From Astropecten irregularis (lineage: Eukaryota; Echinodermata; Asteroidea; Paxillosida; Astropectinidae), in assembly GCA_963971285.1 (NCBI GenBank), contig OZ020244.1:15934001-15998000 (forward strand): 64,000 nt of DNA, given 5' to 3'. Position numbers and translations under genes: made by a program. Shown here piece by piece: positions 56,401-63,967 of this stretch. The notes beneath the pieces are model-generated. The model worked only from the letters and a program-made list of their open reading frames with translations. It was not told the DNA's origin and searched no databases. Position 1 is the stretch's first letter. Each line of letters starts with the position of its first letter.

Positions 56401-59400
56401 CTTTCATAGTTTCACAACCACATGTGACAACAGTTTAATTGCCGTTGATAACATCAGAAAAAGCTCAGTGAATACTAAAATGGCGTCCAAAATGATAATT
56501 CACTATTGGGGCTGAGTAGGCTGTCTTGTGCCGCAAGGGGCGCTATATACTGTCTTTGGTAATTTTAGCAGTGTTCTATAATACAAAATACATTTTTACA
56601 AGAATGCACTAACCGACTAAAGGCATACATCATGTATGGAAGAGACAAAAATATGCAAATTATCTAACAAACTTTTTCCTTGGAATGGCAGCAGTCAGCC
56701 TTATAGTGCATTGGTGACATCAAAAATTGTTCTTGTTTTGTGTTAATTATTATCATAGGACTGGATAGCTCAGTTGGTAGAGCACCAGTACAGTATTCTA
56801 GAGGTTGCTAGTTCGAATACCGCTCCAGTCAATTATTCTTTGTTCACCTTTCACTGACTTGTTTTATTTTGACAGTTTGTATCAATTTTTCTTTTTTGTT
56901 CTCATCATGCTCTTCACAGATATTCAAACAGCATTATTTTCGGGTACAAGATTTTCTTGTCGTTTTTCCAGAAACACTTGGGGAGACCTAGCGGTAACAG
57001 TGAGTATCCATTTTCCCCTTTTTGTTATTTTTATGCCCCAAAATATACAAAGGAATTATTGAATTTAAAGTTAGTATCATACTTTGGTTTTTATCAAAGA
57101 AATACAGATTCATGGGCAAAAATACCAAGACAGATACAGTAACAGCCATCTGTGAAAAGTTCAGTCCCATACGGTGCCAACTTTTTGAGAAAACAATGAA
57201 AAATGGCCAAAACATTTCTTAAGTCTTTTCTCTTTTATTTTTGATCTTTAAACGATGAAAAATCATTTTGGTAACAGGTTTTACTCTTTTTTTCTGGATA
57301 AATACAGCATTTCAGGCAGTAAAATGTTAACAGTATGTTTCTACCATCACCATCTTTATTATACTCTGTATAGTAAGTTATACAAAAATGTAGGTAAATC
57401 TGTGAAGATGTGTGTGTCGGTATGCTACCAAAGTATGATACTACCTTTACCTTTGATAAAGATCATGCTAGGATCGAAGCTCCAAACATTTTATTATGCT
57501 TTATATATATATATTATTAAAACCCTAACACATAGGGGGCCTACACACAAACAAATTGACCCCCCAAAAATGGTATTTTCTCCTATTTATTTATAAATAA
57601 GCAAATCGTTGAAAACTTTCTCTGGAGTCCGGAGGTAATCATTTCTACCTCAGGAACTGAATTTCTGCGCCCCAGTTAGTCAAATACAAGCATTATGTAC
57701 TGATATTGTGCATGGGTACACCTGAAAGAAATATTATTCTATAATCATTGTGTCTCGCATGGCTTACAGGCCGGGGCAAATTTCATAAAACTGTTAAGCA
57801 CACAAATTGGCTAAGCATTTCTGTTTTTATAAAAACAGGGTTAACAATCAAACTTCCACATGTTGTGTATCGCTTGTGATTGTTCTTTGGCTGTTGTTCG
57901 GTGACCATGAATATCAAATGGAATTTTCAATGGTGGTTTGTTTTATTGGCCGAGACATTTTTGTGCTAAGCAACTTTTTGTGCTTAACAGTTTTATGAAA
58001 TTGTGGCCCCTGGATATGAGTTGAACAACACTCATAGCTGTAAGCATGATTGAAGCTCACGGCTGTACATGCTGTAAGGGAGATATTGACTGCAATGAAA
58101 AATAAAAGTTCTGCACAATTCTTGATATGCATGAATGCTCCTGGAAAATGGGAACATAAAAGTAGATTTTAACCTCTCTTGCGTACAGTATGCTTCATGC
58201 AGTTGCATACATAATGCATGCTTGAATGAATTGCTATGGGGCTGCCATATTACATGTATTAATGTACAAAACCAATGGAAATCTTGCGCAAAGACTTTAC
58301 TTTGTTTTGTACAAATGTATATTACATGTATTAAAGGGTTCATGCAGTGCTTTTTTCAGTCAGGTTATTTTATTGCATTCATACAGAGAATATACTGACA
58401 GATAATGAATGACATTAGTCTTATTTTGGTTTCAATCCAGCATTTGGTCTTCTTTTGAACGGCTTTGCAAAATGGGGGATTTTTATGCATTCATGTAGGG
58501 AACCAACAGCCAAAATATAATGAAAAACATACAAAAATGAAGAGACCCACAGAAATGGTTTGGTAAAAAAATTACACCACCAGTTGAGTGAAATGAACAT
58601 ATCTGGCAAAATAAAACCCATTGAGGAGGAAAAGGTCTGTCAGAAAACCTATAAAACAACCGCAACTTTTTGTGCACAAATCAATTGGGTTACTGCTCTC
58701 AGTTCCCCAGATGACATCACAGTTTTGCTAATGAATATGGAAATGCTAATTAGCATACAAACAAAAAAAGCTGTTTTTAACCCTGAATCAGTGTGAGGAG
58801 GTGGCTAAAATCACAGTCCCCATGTACAGTTTTTTCATTGGCACATGTTCAAGCCATAATATTCCCATTGCATATACTTTACATTTTCACTTTTTTGGGG
58901 GTAATTATCCTTTTTATGTCATTCACGATTTGAATTTTAAAGGAAGCATATAGGATTTGCAAGTCCTCCAAAACAAATTTATTGAGTTTGAGACAGAAAA
59001 TGGACTCAACAGTTCGTAAACAGTGCAAACAGTCACCATGGGAAATCTTGCTTGATCAGATGCTGGGGTTTTTCAAGGAAATCAAGATTTAGTGTCTTTT
59101 CCAAAGATCGTTCGTCCAAATGATTTTTGGAACAAACATAAAGGACACCCTCACTTGAGTTGTTTTAGTTCCCCTTTCACTCAAGGTATGAAGATGGTGC
59201 TGGCAGAAACATGCCATTAAAATATTTCCACCTGAAATGGTGTATTTATCCAGAAATTAGTAAAACAAAGACCGAAAACAGTTTTGATCTCGGGGTAAGA
59301 CCAAAACCACTCTGCATGTTTTTTAAGACAAATTGAGTCGGGTTTTCGTTATTTTCTCATGACTCAGATTTCCGATTGAGCTCAAAGTTTCACAGGTTTA

Positions 59401-62398
59401 TCATTTCATGTATACATGTTTGATCAGACAAAGTATGAGTGCTGTCCTGTGACCTTTACCAATCGTGTATTAAGTACATGTTGTGTCAGATTCCATGTGC
59501 ATTTCACTCTAAAAGTAAATTACAGGGTATAAATGATGGTGATGGTAGAAACATACTGTTAATTTGTTCTATCTGAAATGCTGCATATTTCCAGAAAAGA
59601 GTATGTTGTATGTACAACTAATTTAGACTTTATAATAAACCACTTTTGATCTTGGGGTGAGGTCAAAACACCTGTGAATAGATTTGAAAATACTGTGAGA
59701 GTTTTTCACCCCAAAGTAGGCACCGTCCGGGACTGGAAATTTCACAGATGACTGTTACTGTATCTTTCTTGATATTTTTGCCCATGAATCTTCATTTCTT
59801 TGACAAAAACCAACTTAGTATGGAATTACCTTTGAATTTGAAAAATTAGTGCATACGTGTATATCGCTGTACAGATAGCGAAAAATTTGTCATTTCAATG
59901 AGAGTTTGAATTATGTACTCTTATTCATGGTTTATCCCACATCTACTGCAGATTTCTTCATGCAAGATAAGCTACGCAAGTTGCGTGCTCAAGCCACATG
60001 GCGACCGTTTAGGAGCAGGGTAAGTCAGATCATCAAGTGGTTGCATTGCACCCTCCATTTCTTGTGAAGCCCCGCCCCCTTCACTGCCCTTGGATCACAG
60101 TGGATTATTCATAATGTGTTTATATTGAAGTACATGTATATCGTGGATTGTATAAGTACATGTATATCGTGGATAGCCATGCCAGTCTATCAAAATAGTA
60201 AGCAAATTAAGGTAGCACTCTACTACCGGTAGCTATACTTTAGTAGTAAATGTAAACGACTACCGTAAAGTTCCATGGATACGGCGCACCCATGTATACG
60301 GCGCACCCCAACTTTTGACATCAGCCGGCAGAAAAAAAAATCAGCCGTGAACGACCAAAACAATTTAGAAAACTTCACCGCTCATTTTTCTCAGCTCATT
60401 TGTGATTTGTATTTCAATAGCGCTCCGCACTAATGACGTCACTGTCTTACACGCGTAGTGTACATGGACGCGCACACCCACGCACCGTGCATGGTTGCAA
60501 TGTTTGTCTGAGATCCGGTGCTATTTTTAGCGTAAGTGCGGAGCGCTATTGAGAATTTCAAATTCGAGAACAATAAAAACAATGGATTACTCAATCCAAC
60601 TCACAACTTTCAGGGATGTTTTGCCCGAGTTTGCAACAACCCGAAGTGCGTCAGTGTCACACAACGCTGCGCCACGCAACGCTGCAGAAAGCAGTACGGA
60701 GGCCTACATGATGTACTATCGTTAAGCGTGCGGCGCGGCCTACATCCTGTCGTGCAGACGTGCAATCAGTATTCGATCTCCACCATAGTAGACTTTACTT
60801 CCTCAGCAGTCTACATATTCAACGGACAATACATGTAGGCCCTACATTCCCGTTCCGTATGCCTCAATTCCAGTTATGTAGTTTTTGTGTGAGTGGACAA
60901 TTTGTTGCAAGCGCATAAATGTACATTAGACATAGTTGTTACTACAAAAGGTTATGTAGTTATAACCGTTGTTAGTATTTAAGTGCTACCTTAATTTTTT
61001 CATGTATTGAACATTATAAACCTGACAAAAAAAAACCCACCTAAGTTTTAAGCTGGGATATTGAAAAAATTGACCGAAATTGGTTTGAAAAACCTTCCTT
61101 TGCATTTATCTTGAATTTGACAGTTTGAGACGAAGCGGAAAAGGTGAAACAGCATGCAACTACATGTAGTGAGGCTAAGGCCTAAACAAAAAATTGTTGT
61201 GTTGCCCTCAGCGACCGACCGTAAAATGCCAAAACTTTGGGTCGGGATTTTTTTTTTCTTTTTCTTTCTCTGAGTCCTTAAGTATAAAAACTCACAATTT
61301 TAAACAGAAAATTTAAGATTAAGCAGTTAAAAAGAGTGTCTCCTCAAAACGACCCAAGACCGTTGATTTATAAGCCCTGGTGACCATTCATCCCGTATTT
61401 ATTCTTAAATGTTTGAAAGTCGGCAAAAAAAAATAATAATAAATAAATAAATATCGACCGACCGACCCAAAATTTTAATTCTTCCACTTGAGGGCAACGC
61501 AACAATTTTTTTTGGGGGGCCTAATTTTCTTGGGTTTAAAACAGGGATGTGAGACTTTCAGATTGTTTTGGTTTTGATTTTGTCTCAGAATTTCAGCTTT
61601 ATGTACATACCTGCTCTGTAAAAAAAGCAGGTGTGCCCTGTGTATAGGACCTTTTAAATTTCAGCTTTTTCCTTGGCATTTTCAGATTTTTGTGTGTGGC
61701 CACTCACACCCTTTTAAAACTATGACCCATACTAATTTCGTTCAGACCAATGGGAGCTATAAGAACAATTCTTTTGTTTGAATGAGTGAATTTGTTTGTC
61801 CAGCAAAAAATGGAGAATAACCTTGTTTACATTGTTGTGAAGAAAGTGAGGTATTTTAGCTCTTTTTGATAACCAACTGGCAGACTGGTTTCAGCACCTT
61901 GACATGTTTGCTAAATTTGAAATCTGTGACGTCATTCATCCGGAAGTTATGCTCTTTTAAAGAGCATTTCAATTTTTCAAATGCCATTTATTACTCGGTA
62001 ATTACAAGACGTACATTGATGAAAATTGCAAAATATTTACATCGTACGCATTGAACGACCTCTATAAACTTTCAGTTCTTTGTGATATGAACTAACCGGA
62101 AGTTAGTCATTACATTACATCTATGAGGGACGATTGGTCACGTATGTTCCAACATAATTGTATGTTCACATTAACAGTACCACTACGAAATAAGACCCCG
62201 AACACCTAGTGGTTGTTCACACAACCACCTGTCTAGTTTGATTTTGTCTTCCACGCTTTTTGAGCCTTTTTTTTTCTGTTCAATTCTTCCCAGCTTCATG
62301 GTTCCCACTCGCCAGTGCATAATTTCAAGTCTAAATCAGGCAGACAAAGTAGGTCATCATCCAGTGATTCAGACCGAAGCCTCAGTCCGGAGAGGAAG
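38475..62398 (+). CDS. Atypical RRM protein with basic, Ser/Arg-rich tail (3' end not found)
   Basis: Exons 38475-38587, 40350-40475, 56920-56993, 59952-60019 and 62294-62398 join in phases 2, 2, 1, 0 with GT/AG ends. They give 162 residues before the last donor (AAG|GTAAAA). Residues ~20-105 form one RRM: RNP2-like LFIKGL, helix TVKPSEVSDYFHDKG, RNP1-like FRMFMALRF, helix ESAQDVFHK and beta-4 IIFGYKIFLSFFQ. RNP1 is degenerate: it lacks the Gly and has one aromatic where two are usual, so RNA contacts may be weak. Then come a basic helix (QDKLRKLRAQATWRPF) and SGRQSRSSSSDSDRSLSPER, an RS-like segment. This suggests a nuclear RNA-processing factor. I do not recognise the family. The 16.4-kb second intron is full of transposons. 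Exon 3 was found by phase and RRM beta-4 fit, so it is the weakest link. Terminal exon(s) may lie beyond 64 kb. Confidence 0.75.
38664..38775. repeat. GTCCCCGA-rich repeat
   Basis: Begins AGGGTGACCAGACGTCCCCG and contains six GTCCCCGA-like units. It resembles a widespread type of interspersed terminus, but the family was not identified. Confidence 0.55.
39050..39190. mobile_element. Fragment of the GTTTCGACTAG palindrome family
   Basis: GAGGCTTTGCATGGTGACAA, then GTTTGCGAAAACACCATG and CGTTCGCACTTTTCGTAAGG, as in the nested palindrome at 25.1-25.38 kb. Confidence 0.65.
39195..39560. repeat. Local repeats around CACCGAGGGAAGCTAGAA
   Basis: A block of ~110 bp (CCAACACCGAGGGAAGCTAG to AACCATGTGATATTTGTTT) occurs twice in direct orientation. 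Part of it (AACATCACATGGTTTATTT) also occurs in inverse at 39297-39330. Confidence 0.65.
39962..40303 (+). mobile_element. tRNA-derived SINE with (ATT)n tail
   Basis: Starts with an A-box-like GGTGGCAAGTGCGTTAGGCA and a B box GGGTTTGATTCC, then a ~250-bp body, and ends in TAATTATTATTATTATTATC. It ends 46 bp before RRM exon 2. It is a different family from the GGCTGGATAGCTCAG SINEs. Confidence 0.75.
40510..40690. mobile_element. GTTTCGACTAG palindrome family, half copy
   Basis: GTATGTGGATCGGTTTGCGG, then CGTTCGCACTTCTCGTAAGG and TCTCAACGTTTCGACTCG. One arm plus the start of the loop. Confidence 0.7.
41036..41363. mobile_element. MITE with AGCGCTCCGCAC-type ends, copy 1
   Basis: AATAGCGTTCCGCACCAATG to AACGCAAGTGCGCAGCACTA, with an insertion containing three CAATCGTGGACC blocks. 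Related copies lie at 50.85-51.01 and 60.41-60.55 kb. Confidence 0.65.
42488..42768. mobile_element. MITE with alternating-CG core
   Basis: Inverted ends TATAGAGAGCGTG..AGTCACTTGA-like, with GGCCATTTTGGACGGCACGC and GCCGTCCAAAATGGCGTCC as the inner inverted part. The interior at 42545-42590 alternates CG, TA and TG steps almost without a break. Confidence 0.75.
43040..43460. repeat. GGTTAACCGGTTAACC repeat with inverted ends
   Basis: GGCTGCAGTTTGTATCCGGTTAACC at the left and GGGTAACCGGTTACAAAATT..CAGCCCT at the right are roughly inverted, consistent with a MITE. The interior is AT-rich. Confidence 0.5.
43600..43770 (-). mobile_element. tRNA-derived SINE
   Basis: Minus strand: AGGGCTGGATAGCTCAGTTG, a B box GGGTTCAAATCC, and a TTCTTTGTTCACTTTTTAAC tail. 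Confidence 0.75.
44050..44480. mobile_element. MITE with AGGCCATAAAAAAA ends
   Basis: GGCCATAAAAAAAAAAATTT..GTATTGGCGTAAC at the left and GTTACGCCAATACAAC..TTATGGCC at the right are inverted. The interior is A-rich, with a TCTGGAAAAAAATAAAATAA tandem. A structural relative lies at 61.18-61.53 kb. Confidence 0.75.
44880..45185 (+). mobile_element. tRNA-derived SINE with 5' module, A box deleted
   Basis: 5' module (GGTTGCAGCATTGCTAATGT), then GGGCTGGATAGAGTGCCAG, which lacks the usual GCTCAGTTGG, then a B box GGTTCGAATCC. Confidence 0.75.
45606..45960. mobile_element. MITE family RB, copy 3
   Basis: Starts TTAAAGGTACAATACATGAT, with CACTCACACTTTGTCTAATC and a central GATCTTACCCCAAGATC. Confidence 0.65.
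45994..46240. mobile_element. MITE with intact 6-bp target duplication
   Basis: 247 bp with inverted ends GGCAATTCCAGCGTAACGGA and its inverse, flanked on both sides by CAAATG (45988-45993 and 46241-46246). An extra inner copy of CGTAACGGACATGACA lies near the right end. Confidence 0.85.
46528..47037. mobile_element. MITE with CCATAAAGTACGTACGC ends, copy 1
   Basis: Ends CGCCATCCATACAGTACGTA and TACGTACTTTATGGACAGC, with C-rich stretches (ACCCCCCTCCCCC) and TGTACGCATGGCGTACGC inside. The interior matches the copy at 52.8-53.2 kb in inverse orientation. Confidence 0.7.
47290..48240 (+). mobile_element. 5'-truncated non-LTR retrotransposon (CR1/L2-like)
   Basis: An open frame at 47334-48032 encodes the C-terminal part of a reverse transcriptase and connector: DIDTWLKSNSLLLNHSKCEF, LGVVFDSHMSM, LQNAAARIVT, HWLPLKERIVFKI and ERAFAHAGPTLWNSLPQSLK. 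A premature stop (TAG at 48030) cuts the usual end; translation beyond it continues with NLKTYLYNGAF. The 3' end has GCGCTTTACAAATCCTATG and a (TTA)n tail, as in CR1/L2-type elements. There is no endonuclease or upstream RT, so this is a dead 5'-truncated insertion in the RRM gene's second intron. Confidence 0.88.
48240..48890. other. Non-coding intron stretch with local tandem structure
   Basis: Three diverged ~120-bp direct repeats (ATAGCATTTGCCGTTCTCAA, CTTTTACAAAAAGAA, TTTTTGATGACGTCATGGTC) occupy 48380-48715. Confidence 0.5.
48890..49325 (+). mobile_element. 3' end of a second non-LTR retrotransposon
   Basis: The frame at 48895-49155 has RVRTNIGSKAFSVTGAKCWN followed by RLQNDVRSANSLDSFKSRI, the conserved C-terminal end of CR1/Rex-type RT polyproteins. 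It is followed by a tail with GCGCTTTGTATCATTTTG. It lacks all upstream domains and is a different family from 47.3 kb. Confidence 0.8.
49330..49648 (-). mobile_element. MITE family RA, 5'-truncated copy
   Basis: Begins inside the element (AACAGAAATCTTTACAGATT) and ends AGTATGAAATTACCTTTAA. Confidence 0.7.
49649..50852. other. Intron stretch with low-complexity tracts
   Basis: Contains TACATGTACATGTACAGTAC at 49790, G-runs at 50155-50205 (13 and 10 G in a row) and a CCG|GTAAGTG donor-like site at 50553. No exon could be linked to these in phase. Confidence 0.35.
50853..51007. mobile_element. MITE with AGCGCTTCGCAC ends, copy 2
   Basis: TTAGCGCTTCGCACTTGTGC, then AAAATAGCACCGGACCTCAG and GAACATTGCAACCATGCAC, inverse to the copy at 60.41-60.55 kb. 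The right end GTGCTATTTTTTGCGCG is degraded. Confidence 0.65.
51079..51453 (-). mobile_element. MITE family RA, copy 9
   Basis: TTTAAAGGTAGTATCATACT to GTATGATACTACCTTTAA, with two extra ACATGT insertions compared with other copies. Confidence 0.85.
51511..51667. mobile_element. GGGCCAATTTCA-like MITE, type e
   Basis: GGGGTCAATTTCACAGAACT to TTCATGAAATCGACCCC, with GTAGGACTTTTGAAGCATTG inside. Confidence 0.8.
51830..52347. mobile_element. Palindromic MITE, long copy
   Basis: Arms ~51840-52060 and ~52110-52345 are inverted (ACGATACCCATTTTCAAAA, GAGCAATTACTGATTGTCTG). It ends GGGACACACTGTA, similar to mariner-type termini. A partial copy lies at 25.9-26.25 kb. Confidence 0.8.
52815..53185. 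mobile_element. MITE with CCATAAAGTACGTACGC ends, copy 2
   Basis: GGGGCCGTCCATAAAGTATG to GTACTTTACAGACTGCCCCT, with a 14-base G run and ACCATGCGTACAGGGGGGAG. Inverse orientation to the copy at 46.5 kb. Confidence 0.75.
53532..53896 (+). mobile_element. MITE family RA, copy 10
   Basis: TTAAAGGTAGTATCATATTT to AAGTATACTACCTTTAA, with the standard interior. Confidence 0.85.
53897..55062. other. Intron stretch of the RRM gene, nothing recognised
   Basis: AT-rich. A GGGCGGATCCAGGCCGGGAG block near 54705 looks like a repeat end, but no partner was found. Confidence 0.35.
55063..55307. mobile_element. GGGCCAATTTCA MITE, type a, copy 4
   Basis: GGGGCCAATTTAATAAAACT to GTTTTATGAAATTGACCCC, with a full type-a interior. 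Confidence 0.85.
55708..56282 (-). mobile_element. ~570-bp element with conserved open frame, copy 1
   Basis: Ends TTAAAGGGTCTCTGCAATGG and GACTGCACGAACCCTTTAA. Inverse of 58333-58872. A minus-strand frame at 55807-56061 is conserved with the other copy (see findings). Confidence 0.75.
56750..56870 (+). mobile_element. tRNA-derived SINE (no 5' module)
   Basis: GGACTGGATAGCTCAGTTGG, a B-box variant AGTTCGAATACC and the tail CTCCAGTCAATTATTCTTTG. It ends 50 bp before RRM exon 3. Confidence 0.75.
57065..57449 (+). mobile_element. MITE family RA, copy 11
   Basis: TTTAAAGTTAGTATCATACT to AAGTATGATACTACCTTTA. It follows RRM exon 3 by 72 bp. Confidence 0.8.
57773..58012. mobile_element. GGGCCAATTTCA MITE, type a, copy 5
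   Basis: GGGGCAAATTTCATAAAACT to GTTTTATGAAATTGTGGCCC, with the type-a interior in inverse orientation. Confidence 0.85.
58333..58872 (+). mobile_element. ~570-bp element with conserved open frame, copy 2
   Basis: Inverse copy of 55708-56282. The plus-strand frame 58560-58796 has the conserved core KIKPIEEEKVCQKTYKTTA. Confidence 0.75.
59150..59475. mobile_element. MITE family RB, copy 4 (inverse, left end decayed)
   Basis: Has GGTATGAAGATGGTGCTGG, a GATCTCGGGGTAAGACC centre and ACCTTTACCAATCGTGTATT at the right. Confidence 0.6.
59513..59836 (-). mobile_element. MITE family RA, divergent copy
   Basis: GGGTATAAATGATGGTGATG, then a GATCTTGGGGTGAGGTC centre, and ends ATGGAATTACCTTTGAA. It lies 115 bp before RRM exon 4. 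Confidence 0.65.
60413..60554. mobile_element. MITE with AGCGCTCCGCAC ends, copy 3 (best preserved)
   Basis: CAATAGCGCTCCGCACTAAT to GTAAGTGCGGAGCGCTATTG, with inverted ends of ~18 bp. The interior carries TGACGTCAC and GATCCGGTGCTATTTTTAGC. Confidence 0.8.
60555..61182. other. Intron stretch of the RRM gene, nothing recognised
   Basis: No exon compatible in phase with the RRM gene and no repeat partner was seen. Confidence 0.35.
61183..61529. mobile_element. MITE with AGGCCTAAACAAAAAATTGT ends
   Basis: The left end continues GTGTTGCCCTCA and the right end is TGAGGGCAACGCAACAATTT..GGCCTAA. CGACCGACC motifs lie inside both arms. Organised like the element at 44.05 kb, with different sequence. 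Confidence 0.75.
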
Positions 62399-62514
62399 GT
62401 AAAAATGTCATTTTTCATGTTTTTGAAAAATAATATTGGTCTTTTTATGATCTGTTTTGAGGGCACAATTATTGAGGATTCCACGAAAGGATCTATGGCC
62501 CTTTACAAAATCAC

Positions 62515-62940
62515 GGCTTGGGCTTGGGCTTGGGCTTGGGCTTGGGCTTGGGCTTGGGCTTGGGCTTGGGCTTGGGCTTGGGCTTGGGCTTGGGCTTGGG
62601 CTTGGGCTTGGGCTTGGGCTTGGGCTTGGGCTTGGGCTTGGGCTTGGGCTTGGGCTTGGGCTTGGGCTTGGGCTTGGGCTTGGGCTTGGGCTTGGGCTTG
62701 GGCTTGGGCTTGGGCTTGGGCTTGGGCTTGGGCTTGGGCTTGGGCTTGGGCTTGGGCTTGGGCTTGGGCTTGGGCTTGGGCTTGGGCTTGGGCTTGGGCT
62801 TCGGGCTTGGGCTTGGGCTTCGGGCTTGGGCTTGGGCTTGGGCTTGGGTTTGGGCTTGGGCTTGGGCTTGGGCTTCGGACTTCGGGCTTTGGGCTTGGCT
62901 TTGGGCTCGGGCTCGGGCTTGGGCTTGGGCTCAGGCTCTG
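62515..62940 (+). repeat. (GGGCTT)n hexanucleotide array
   Basis: About 47 perfect GGGCTT units at 62519-62800, followed by ~140 bp of units with interruptions (TCGGGCTTGGG, GGGCTCGGGC). It begins 117 bp after the last RRM-gene exon seen. All six frames are open across it (Trp-Ala, Gly-Leu, Ser-Pro, Lys-Pro repeats), purely because of the 6-bp period. Confidence 0.97.
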
Positions 62941-63006
62941 TCATCTAAAAGCTGAAAATACAGGTTGTAGTTTTTCACTGAGGTTGAAGCTTCATTTTCT
63001 TGTGAA

Positions 63007-63360
63007 ATGCTTGGAGTTAGCAGGGCCTGATGTTTCGATCCTTGCAGGATTTTTCTCAAAGGCCTAGCAGGATCTTTCTTAAATGCTTAGGATCAAAATG
63101 TCAGGCCCTCCTAACTCCAACCATTCATTTTATGCAGTTTTCAATTTACAGTCTGCCTGAAAATTGGTCCAAAATATTCCTGGAATATGTTTGGAGTTAG
63201 CAGGGCCTGACGTTTTGATCCTAGCAGGATTTTTCTCAAAGGCCTAGCAGGATCTTTCTTAAATGCTTAGGATCAAAACTTCAGGCCCTCCTAACTCCAA
63301 CCATTCATTTTATGCAGTTATCAATTTACAGTCTGCCTGAAAATTGGTCCAAAATATTCT
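63007..63360 (+). repeat. Two direct ~178-bp repeats, each with an inverted-repeat head
   Basis: Units at ~63009-63187 and ~63188-63360 are nearly identical. Each has GGAGTTAGCAGGGCCTGA and, ~80 bp later, its inverse TCAGGCCCTCCTAACTCC. A relative (GGCCCTCCTAACTCGCGTTT) is at 39.73 kb. Confidence 0.85.
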
Positions 63361-63554
63361 TATCTTCCAACTGGGAATGCCGCTTTTCAGTGTTTCTGGT
63401 CATGTCTGGGGGATGGCTATCAGAAGACCAAAGGAGTACCGCTCGAAGGTAGATCCGGCAACGCGATGCCGCGGCGTATGCTCCCACGTCACTGATTCAT
63501 TGATTGTTTAGTTTTTGTTTTGCCTGAATGTTTTCTTGCACCTTCATGTAAGGG

Positions 63555-63967
63555 ACTTGCAATACGGGCGTTTCACAATTTAGAGCGCCACCAAGAGGGC
63601 AGCAGGGAGAGGCCGATTTACGCGGTGCATGATGGGAAATTGTCGAAATTGGAGATTTTTCCCCTATACGTTCAACGTTATTGCTAATTCTTGGGTCGTT
63701 TTGTGCGTTTATTTCATGTGTTATCACAATTGGTTTATGTCTGCGAATCTTTCGGATGCACAGCACACGTACACATCCAAACTGGAAAACATTGAGAAAT
63801 ACCCATGGATGAAAGATATACGGTGGGTTACATGTAAATGGCGAAGACGATTGAACGTATAGGGGAAAAATCTCCAATGTCGACAATTTCCCATCATGCA
63901 CCGCGTAAATCGGCCTCTCCCTGCTGCCCTCTTGGTGGCGCTCTAAATTGTGAAACGCCCGTATTGG
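63555..63967. mobile_element. Foldback element with ~115-bp arms
   Basis: Arms 63557-63676 and 63853-63966 are near-perfect inverted copies: AATACGGGCGTTTCACAATT, GCAGGGAGAGGCCGATTTAC and TTTTTCCCCTATACGTTCAA. The ~175-bp loop is unique sequence. Confidence 0.9.

Noticed and set aside
62315-63067. Long open frames through the hexanucleotide array (Trp-Ala, Gly-Leu, Ser-Pro repeats)
   Set aside because: A 6-bp period without a stop is open in every frame on both strands. Only the first part (62294-62398) is a real exon, ending at a splice donor.
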